Positions 53,981-59,640 of a stretch of DNA of 59,640 nt are shown one piece after another. The notes below the pieces were generated by a model that saw nothing but the letters and a program-made list of their open reading frames with translations, did not search any database and was not told where the DNA came from. Location: positions 1 to 59,640 of the forward strand of contig NZ_JABBCH010000021.1 of NCBI RefSeq assembly GCF_012952295.1. Reading direction: 5' to 3'. This DNA is from Crystallibacter degradans. GTDB taxonomy: Bacteria > Actinomycetota > Actinomycetes > Actinomycetales > Micrococcaceae. The translations under genes and the position numbers were made by a program. Each line of letters starts with the position of its first letter. Positions within the stretch are counted from its first letter, which is position 1.

Positions 53981-54868
53981 TCAGTGTGATCTGGCTGCCT
54001 TGGAAACAGCCCTTTCCTTGGCCTTTTCCGCGCTGTCATTGACCTCCTGCTTGAGCTGTTGCCAGATGTCGTAGACCACCTCGCCGTATTCCGGGCGGTG
54101 CCGGAGTTCGAGTACGTCCCGGGGGCGTTCGAATGGAACGTCCACAAACGCCTTGACCCGGCCAGGCTGCGAGGTCATGATCATGATCCTGTCGCCCAGG
54201 GTCACTGCTTCATCAACGCTGTGGGTGATGAAGAGAACTGTTTTGCGGGTTTCATCCCAGATGCGCAGGAGCTCCTCATGCAGAAGTGTCTTGTTCTGCT
54301 CGTCAAGGGCCGAGAACGGTTCATCCATGAGCAGGATATCCGGGTCGTTGGAAAAGGCACGGGCAATGGAGACACGCTGGCGCATGCCGCCTGAGAGCTG
54401 GTGCGGATAGGCATCCGCAAATGCAGTCAGACCGGTCTTACTCAGGTAATGGCCCACGGTGTCCTTGATTTCAGACTTGGGCACATTCCGCATATTCAGG
54501 CCGTAGGCAGCGTTCTCCCACACGGTCATCCACGGGAAAATGGAATCTCCCTGGAACACCATGGAATTCTCCGGACGGTTACTTGCAGCTTCTTTGATGG
54601 AGAAGGACCCGGAAGTCGGTTTTTCCAGGCCGGCCAGAATGCGGAGCAGCGTTGTTTTACCGCATCCGCTGGGGCCGACGATCACGAAAAACTGCCCTTT
54701 GTCGATGGTGATGTTTATATCGTCAAGGGCCGTGAATGTCTTGCCTTTGGAATCAAACTGTTTGGTCAGATGGTCAACGGAGATTTTGACTTCACTGGTC
54801 ATCGTGCTGCTTTCGTTTTGAGCCCCGCGGCTGTTCAGATGCGCGCGGTCGGCTTTAACAGTTGTCAT
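53981..54868 (-). CDS. ABC transporter ATPase (SsuB/TauB/NrtD type)
   Basis: A 295-residue (or 273, from the ATG at 54802) ATPase: Walker A GPSGCGKTT, Q-loop MVFQGDSIFPWMTV, signature LSGGMRQR, Walker B LLMDEPFSALD and switch His FITHSVDEA. It powers the permease encoded upstream. The class carries sulfonates, taurine, nitrate and aromatic acids. It is the last of three minus-strand genes, and the terminator follows. Confidence 0.9.
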   Translation of the reverse strand: MTTVKADRAHLNSRGAQNESSTMTSEVKISVDHLTKQFDSKGKTFTALDDINITIDKGQFFVIVGPSGCGKTTLLRILAGLEKPTSGSFSIKEAASNRPENSMVFQGDSIFPWMTVWENAAYGLNMRNVPKSEIKDTVGHYLSKTGLTAFADAYPHQLSGGMRQRVSIARAFSNDPDILLMDEPFSALDEQNKTLLHEELLRIWDETRKTVLFITHSVDEAVTLGDRIMIMTSQPGRVKAFVDVPFERPRDVLELRHRPEYGEVVYDIWQQLKQEVNDSAEKAKERAVSKAARSH

Positions 54869-54929
54869 GGTCTGCCCTGTCTGTCAGCGGAGACAGCGTA
54901 TGTCCCCGTGCTCGAATGTGGAATGAGTT

Positions 54930-55751
54930 TCATCGTTTCCACGGCATGACCCACTTTGCGACTTCGGCCAGGAAGAGCGCGATGATGTACCCCATGACTG
55001 CGATGACGAAGATCCCGACATACATGGTTTCGACCGAGAACAGTTGCCAAGCGTTCCAGATCATAAAGCCGAGGCCTTCTTGTGCGCCCATCATTTCGGC
55101 AATGGCAATGAGGATCAGGCCCAGGCCGGCGCCGAGCTCGATACCAGTCATGATGCTTGGCATGGCACCCGGAATGGCGACGGTTTTGAAGACCTTCCAC
55201 TTGCTGGCTCCGTAATTCTTGGAAACGTCGTAGTAGATGGGGGCAACCTGGACGACACCGGACATGGTGTTCATGACGACCGGATAGAACACGCCGATGG
55301 CAACCATTACGACCTTGGACATTTCGCCCAGACCGAAGATCAGCAGGATCAAGGGCAACAACGCGCTTTTGGGGATCGGGTACGTACCGGACACCAGCGG
55401 CGACAACGCGGACCTGATGGGGCGGCTGAGCCCCATCAGTACGCCGAGCACGATGGCGGGGACAAGCCCCAGCCAGAATCCGTAGAAGAGGCGCTGAATG
55501 CTGGCCCACATGTGCATCCACAGTTCACCGGAGGCAATCAGTTCCCCCATCCGCATGAAGATGCTGGACGGTGCAGGGAAGAACCGGGCATCGATGGCGC
55601 CGAGATGAACAAAAGCTTCCCAAATGAGGAGCAGGACGACCGGCGTGCCGATTGCCAGGACCCGGTCTGAAACCCCGAATTTGTTTTTCTTGGGACTCCG
55701 TCGGGCAGGGTTAACCACCTGGGCGGCCAGCGGAGCTGATGTTTGTGTCAC
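54930..55751 (-). CDS. ABC transporter permease
   Basis: A 273-residue membrane protein with about six helices and the cytoplasmic EAA-type loop (NYGASKWKVFKTVAIPGAMPSI). It belongs to the BPD_transp_1 family of nitrate/sulfonate/taurine-type importers. Located between the binding protein and the ATPase genes, both with short gaps. Confidence 0.9.
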   Translation of the reverse strand: MTQTSAPLAAQVVNPARRSPKKNKFGVSDRVLAIGTPVVLLLIWEAFVHLGAIDARFFPAPSSIFMRMGELIASGELWMHMWASIQRLFYGFWLGLVPAIVLGVLMGLSRPIRSALSPLVSGTYPIPKSALLPLILLIFGLGEMSKVVMVAIGVFYPVVMNTMSGVVQVAPIYYDVSKNYGASKWKVFKTVAIPGAMPSIMTGIELGAGLGLILIAIAEMMGAQEGLGFMIWNAWQLFSVETMYVGIFVIAVMGYIIALFLAEVAKWVMPWKR

Positions 55752-55778
55752 GATAATGTCTTTCTCGTAGCGGCCGGG

Positions 55779-56858
55779 CTAACCGGCGAATTCGCCGAGT
55801 TCGGCCGCGGCGGTCTCGGCGAAGGAAGTGTCGATGATGGAACTCAGCTCGATTGGCTCGCCTTCGATGACTCCTTGGCCAATGAAGAAGTCGTAGTCCT
55901 TCTGAAGACTCGCCTGGTCAAGCTTGCCGTCGGGATCGATGTAGTTGGGAACAATTTGACGGTAGAGGTCCGGCTTGATGCCGGTGGCTTCGGTAACGAT
56001 ATCGACAACAGCATCGGCCTTTCCGCTATCCAAGCGGCCATCTTCGAAGGCGCCGACATAGTCGCGCACACCCTTGAGGTAGCCCTTCATAAAGCAGTTG
56101 CCTACCTCGGTGTTTTCAGCGAAAGCGGCACTGTAGAGGATGACCGCCAGCTGCTGGGAGCCGTAGGACTCGGACGGGGATGCGAAGCGCACGGCGACTC
56201 CTTCCTCTTCCATGAGGGTGGCATTGGGCTCTGTGGTCAGACTGGCGTCGATGCCGCCGTTGGCGAAGGCAGCCAGATGCTCGCCGAAGCCGAGGTAGGA
56301 GTGCTCAACGTCGTCATAGCCCAGACCTGCGGACTCGAGCATGGAGGAGAGCGAAGAAGCGGTCGCGGTTGCCTGCGCCGGTTCAGCAATCGCCAAGCCC
56401 TTCAGATCTTCCAGGCTTGAAACCTTGCCGTCCTCAACCAAGTCCGTGCGCACCATCATCGGCATGTACGTGTGTTCTTCGTTCATGGTGCCCTTATCCG
56501 CGACGATCTTTAGACTGACGTCACGGGCAACGGCGTTGTAGAAGCCGGCGGAGGGGGCTCCGCCTCCAACATCCAAATCGCCCGAGCCCAGGGGCGCAAT
56601 CATTTTCGCCGCGGAGTCAAAGCTTTGAAAATTAACCTCCAGACCTTCTTCCTTGAAGTAGCCCTTGGAGTCGGCGATGAACATCGGCGCGTCACTGGCG
56701 GAGGTCACCACGCCCACATTGACGCTGGTTCCTTCACACGTTCCCTCAGCGGAAGCGCCCGCTGAATCGCCGCCACCACTGCCGCAACCCGTTGCGAGCA
56801 GGGCTATCGGGATCGATGCGGCAAATACGCGGGCAAGGGTGGATCGGGATCGACGCAT
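55779..56858 (-). CDS. ABC transporter substrate-binding lipoprotein (NMT1/SsuA-like)
   Basis: A 359-residue protein: signal peptide with lipobox LLATGC (Cys 25), then a domain with the start VNVGVVTSASDAPMFIADSKGYFKEEGL, typical of NMT1/SsuA/ThiY solute-binding proteins. The GGAGG site 8 bases before the ATG at 56858 supports the start. Upstream is shared operator site 3. In catabolic clusters such systems import aromatic acids such as phthalates, which fits here but is not proof. Confidence 0.88.
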   Translation of the reverse strand: MRRSRSTLARVFAASIPIALLATGCGSGGGDSAGASAEGTCEGTSVNVGVVTSASDAPMFIADSKGYFKEEGLEVNFQSFDSAAKMIAPLGSGDLDVGGGAPSAGFYNAVARDVSLKIVADKGTMNEEHTYMPMMVRTDLVEDGKVSSLEDLKGLAIAEPAQATATASSLSSMLESAGLGYDDVEHSYLGFGEHLAAFANGGIDASLTTEPNATLMEEEGVAVRFASPSESYGSQQLAVILYSAAFAENTEVGNCFMKGYLKGVRDYVGAFEDGRLDSGKADAVVDIVTEATGIKPDLYRQIVPNYIDPDGKLDQASLQKDYDFFIGQGVIEGEPIELSSIIDTSFAETAAAELGEFAG

Positions 56859-56989
56859 GTGTAATGCCTCCTGTTGAAAAGAACGGAAAATTAAAGGACC
56901 TGCCCCAATGCTGCGTGGCCCCGGCTTTGCCCCTTTGCGGGGCGCCTCAGGAAGAGTGTGACACACATCATCACCAAAATGCACGCATT

Positions 56990-57015
56990 CTGCGCAACTG
57001 CGCGCCATGCGGACG
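56990..57015. promoter_or_regulatory. Shared catabolic operator, site 3
   Basis: CTGCGCA-N12-GCGGACG, then AAAAT as at site 2. It lies between the binding-protein gene and the divergent IclR gene. Confidence 0.65.
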
Positions 57016-57077
57016 AAAATAGAGGGTTTGCCGTACGGGGCGGTCTCGTATGCCTCTCCAGAAATGGTCGATGCGCT

Positions 57078-57911
57078 ATGGTTCCGGATATGGAGCCAGA
57101 CGAGAAACGTTCGCAGGCGGGGTTTGCGCAGGCCCGGACGAACCTCTCAAATTCAGACCCCGGAAGCAGTGTCAAGGCGCTGGATCGGGGGCTCAAGGTC
57201 CTTGCTGCCATCTCTGATGCAGGCCGGCCAAGTAGCGTCTCGGAAATAGCCCTTGCCGTCGGCATGACCCGAACCGCGGCCCGTCGTTTTATCCTTACCT
57301 TGGAGCACTTGGGCTATGTCGCATCCCAAGGGCAGGGGTACGTCCTCCAGCCGCGGGTACTTGAGCTGGGCGAAGCGTACTTGAGCAGCCAGCCGTTGGC
57401 GGCCGCGGCTCACCCGCACCTGAAGGAGCTTGCGGCAGCAGTTGCCGAGACAGTGTCGCTGACTGTGCTCCATCAGGGCCTCGTTACCTATGTGGACCGC
57501 GTCCAGGCATCGCGCATCCTGTCCATCAATATAGTGGTTGGCTCCCGCGTCCCGGCCTATGCCACGGCCACCGGGAGGGTTCTGCTGGCCGGCCTGGAAG
57601 AGGCCGCACTGGTTTCTTACTTCTCGGCCCTGCAGGCGCAGTGTTACACGGCAAACACCGAAACCGACGCCGGGGAAATACGCAAAAAGGTATTCGAGGC
57701 CAGGGATCAGGGCTGGTTCCTGGCCGACCAGCAGTTCAGGTCCGGAATACGCTCCCTGGCTGTGCCGGTCAAGGATGGCCGAGGTGCCACGTTGGCCGCC
57801 ATCAATATTTCAGCATCCGCCTCCCGGGTTACTGCTGAGGACCTCAAAAACCAGTATCTGGAACCACTGCGCCAGACCGCGGAGGAGATTGCAGCCGCCG
57901 TCACCGGCTGA
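57078..57911 (+). CDS. IclR-family regulator
   Basis: A 277-residue IclR: helix-turn-helix at about 30-90 (LKVLAAISDAGRPSSVSEIA; TRTAARRFILTLEHLG), then the effector domain with SRVPAYATATGRVLLAG and FRSGIRSLAVPV. It is most similar to the first half of the double IclR. Divergent from the ABC operon, with site 3 between. ATG 57078 or 57090; ribosome site weak. Confidence 0.82.
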   Translation: MVPDMEPDEKRSQAGFAQARTNLSNSDPGSSVKALDRGLKVLAAISDAGRPSSVSEIALAVGMTRTAARRFILTLEHLGYVASQGQGYVLQPRVLELGEAYLSSQPLAAAAHPHLKELAAAVAETVSLTVLHQGLVTYVDRVQASRILSINIVVGSRVPAYATATGRVLLAGLEEAALVSYFSALQAQCYTANTETDAGEIRKKVFEARDQGWFLADQQFRSGIRSLAVPVKDGRGATLAAINISASASRVTAEDLKNQYLEPLRQTAEEIAAAVTG

Positions 57912-57933
57912 CTCCAGCGTCGGTGGCGTGAGC

Positions 57934-58830
57934 TTATCCCACAGGCGTATCCGGAGTCAGCTCCACTCCTATCCGTCGTGCGGTTTCTTCGACATGGGGC
58001 AGCGAATCGCGGACGAATGCCTGAATCGGGCCAGCGGCATTATTAGTTGCGGTGCTCAACGCTGCAACGATGTTCCCGTCACGATTCCGCAGCGGAACAG
58101 AGACGGCTTGGATGCCGACCTCCATTAGCTGGTCCACGGCATTCCAGCCGCGAGAGCGGGTCAGCTCAATGTCCTGCCGGAAATTCGCCAGCCACAAACC
58201 CCCGGGCAAACTCCCCGCCCGGACATACTCCTCGAACATGTCCGTCTCGAGCTGGGCCAGGAGGACGCGCCCCAAGCTGGTCTGGTGTGCAGGCAGCCGC
58301 GTTCCTTCGGTTACAGTCGGCGCAAATTCACTAGCTGCCATGACACGGCAGATATACCGAACGTCCGCCCCTTCAAGGACGGCTATCGAGGAAGAAGTTC
58401 CGAGATGCCGCGCCAGAGTCTGTAGGTGCGGACGACAAATGTCCCTCACCGTTACATGCTGCTTGTGAGTGTATCCAAGCCAAAGCACGCTGGGTGCCAG
58501 CTGATACCGTTTGCCAGCGGTTTGGACATAGCCCAGATCCACCAGTGTCATCAGCAACCGCCGCACCGCAGATCGGGAGAGCGCCGTACGCTCCGAGATT
58601 TGAGCCAAATTCATCGAAGGGGACTCACCGAAGGCCCGAATGATTGCCAGACCGCGTTCCAATGATTGGACAGCATCGACCGGCCGGGGAGGTTTGCGTT
58701 CTTCCGGCAACCGCGTCGAATGAGATATCAAGCAGGTGCTCCTGGCGTTTAGTACCCGGCGTGGATCTGGCGTGTTGTAAGCGACGGTCGCCGGTACGTT
58801 CACTTTGCACCGAAGGGTGTCCCATGCCAC
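57934..58830 (-). CDS. IclR-family regulator
   Basis: A 298-residue frame; the IclR part starts at about residue 50 (VDAVQSLERGLAIIRAFGES). The helix-turn-helix (MNLAQISERTALSRSAVRRL) resembles the second half of the double IclR (MNLAQISERCRLPRSAARRF). The effector domain has TRLPAHQTSLGRVLLAQ. The N-terminal 40 residues may be overcalled; a later start is possible. It converges with the other IclR gene. Site 4 is immediately upstream. Confidence 0.78.
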   Translation of the reverse strand: MAWDTLRCKVNVPATVAYNTPDPRRVLNARSTCLISHSTRLPEERKPPRPVDAVQSLERGLAIIRAFGESPSMNLAQISERTALSRSAVRRLLMTLVDLGYVQTAGKRYQLAPSVLWLGYTHKQHVTVRDICRPHLQTLARHLGTSSSIAVLEGADVRYICRVMAASEFAPTVTEGTRLPAHQTSLGRVLLAQLETDMFEEYVRAGSLPGGLWLANFRQDIELTRSRGWNAVDQLMEVGIQAVSVPLRNRDGNIVAALSTATNNAAGPIQAFVRDSLPHVEETARRIGVELTPDTPVG

Positions 58831-58841
58831 AATCTTACTCA

Positions 58842-58867
58842 GCGCGCAGTTGCACGCAATGCGGACG
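58842..58867. promoter_or_regulatory. Shared catabolic operator, site 4
   Basis: GCGCGCA-N12-GCGGACG, 12 bases upstream of the IclR start and 54 before the truncated MFS gene. Confidence 0.65.
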
Positions 58868-58920
58868 CCCGAGGTCCAAGGCGGGAAGCCGCGAGTTCGC
58901 TGGAATTACGTTCGCCAGAT

Positions 58921-59517
58921 GTGGAATCGGCAGACGTCATGTCACCGTCGCTGCCTGCTGAAGACCTGATTCCGAGGGCCGGTCCCGACAGCGGAAAAGC
59001 CGGTGCGTCCCCACCCACGTCCGACCCTGACTTTAGGAGCCCATACTCGATGGTCGCAAGACGGGCAGATCGAGCGCCGGCCGGAGGTCTGCTCGTGGTT
59101 TTGGCGTGCGCAATGGGGGTAGGTCCTCTCATCATGTACGGCCTGAGTGCAGTTAGCAGCGTAGTCATTGACGACCTGAAGATCAGTGCCGCCCAGTTCG
59201 GCTGGCTGGCTACAGTCTGCTTTATTGCTGCCACCGCTTCTTCCGTGGGATTGGGCAGGATCAGCGACCGTACGGATGGCCGGACGCTGATCCTCATTAT
59301 TTTTGGCGGCGCGGCGGTCGCATTAGCAGTAGCAGGACTGTCCACCGGCTATGCCTGGTTGCTGGTTGCAGTCGGCCTTTCCGGAGCAGCGCAGGCTATG
59401 TCCAATCCGGCCACAAACCGGTTGGTGAGCACCCACGTGGATCCGGGAAAACAATCCAAGTGGATTGGGATCAAGCAATCAGGTGTGCAGGGCAGCCAAT
59501 TCATCGCGGGGCTGTAA
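58921..59517 (+). pseudogene. MFS transporter truncated at the window edge
   Basis: A 198-residue piece with the MFS first-half signatures (GLSAVSSVVIDDLKISAAQF; LGRISDRTDGRTLI). MFS proteins have about 400 residues, so it ends halfway. The break at about 59510 coincides with the start of a different frame on the other strand, which suggests insertion of a mobile element. The cut part would lie beyond the element, outside the window. Confidence 0.72.
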
Positions 59518-59640
59518 CTATTCAGGTAGTGGTTGGAGTCCGAGTGGTGGGCAGCGGATTTGGCCGGTGGTGAAGCGGCCGGTGGGTTCGTCGAGTTGGA
59601 TGACGGCGCTTTGACCGGCCCAGCCGGTAACGGTGCCGGT
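59518..59640 (-). mobile_element. End of an insertion element with 3' end of a gene
   Basis: A minus-strand frame of 40 codons enters from the right edge and stops at 59518 (TGTVTGWAGQSAVIQLDEPT...GLQPLPE). It begins exactly where the MFS gene is broken, so it is probably the C-terminus of a transposase or passenger gene of an inserted element. I do not recognise the family. No target duplication can be seen, since only one side is in the window. Confidence 0.45.

Overview
The window reads as high-GC actinobacterial DNA, most like Arthrobacter and relatives (Micrococcaceae). The grounds are GTG and TTG starts, purine-rich ribosome sites, KfrA-like and ParB-like genes, and actinobacterial CtaG, DUF2243, DUF302 and YeiH proteins. 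The plasmid-type genes at the left edge, the many catabolic and defence cassettes and the transposon debris suggest a large plasmid or a plasmid-derived island. The genus is an inference.

Layout. 1-3.7 kb is plasmid backbone: a ParB-like ribbon-helix-helix protein, an excisionase-type HTH protein, KfrA behind a CTA-repeat palindrome, and small unknown genes. 4.2-15.4 kb is a sulfide/persulfide (reactive sulfur) module. It has two metallo-beta-lactamase/rhodanese proteins, two further rhodaneses, TauE/SafE exporter, thioredoxin, two MFS exporters, DUF302, CtaG-like and DUF2243 membrane proteins, and a CstR-type repressor. Six copies of a 16-bp ATACCC/GGGTAT palindrome sit in its promoters. 15.5-19.8 kb is a thiol-disulfide module (DsbA-like, CcdA-like, a CPVC membrane protein, a beta-propeller lipoprotein) with a HutC-type GntR regulator and two copies of its predicted operator.

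20-32.6 kb is mosaic. It holds one copy of a duplicated RNA-like element, a decayed tyrosine recombinase, an SsuD-type flavin monooxygenase with a LysR regulator, a flavin reductase, two short-chain dehydrogenases, an aldehyde dehydrogenase, an MHS transporter and an IS3-type remnant. 32.6-34.7 kb is a divergent LysR/YeiH (putative sulfate exporter) pair. 35-36.6 kb has the second copy of the duplicated element and a RES/Xre toxin-antitoxin pair. 37.5-45.4 kb looks like a defence island. An EcoRI-type adenine methylase, a DUF262-HNH nuclease and an XRE regulator form one operon. A PrrC/RloC-like ATPase and an unknown partner diverge from it, and a serine recombinase follows.

45.6-59.5 kb is an aromatic-compound catabolism region: Rieske oxygenase, its reductase, a zinc dehydrogenase and an unknown 171-aa protein in one operon; a tandem double-IclR regulator; an MFS importer; a three-gene ABC importer; two more IclR regulators; and a second MFS gene cut off at what looks like an insertion element at the right edge. 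A 26-bp sequence recurs in four promoter regions here and probably ties them into one regulon. The substrate cannot be named from sequence.

Most likely candidates for something undescribed are the methylase/DUF262-HNH/XRE plus ATPase island, the four-site IclR-type regulon, and the two-copy candidate small RNA.
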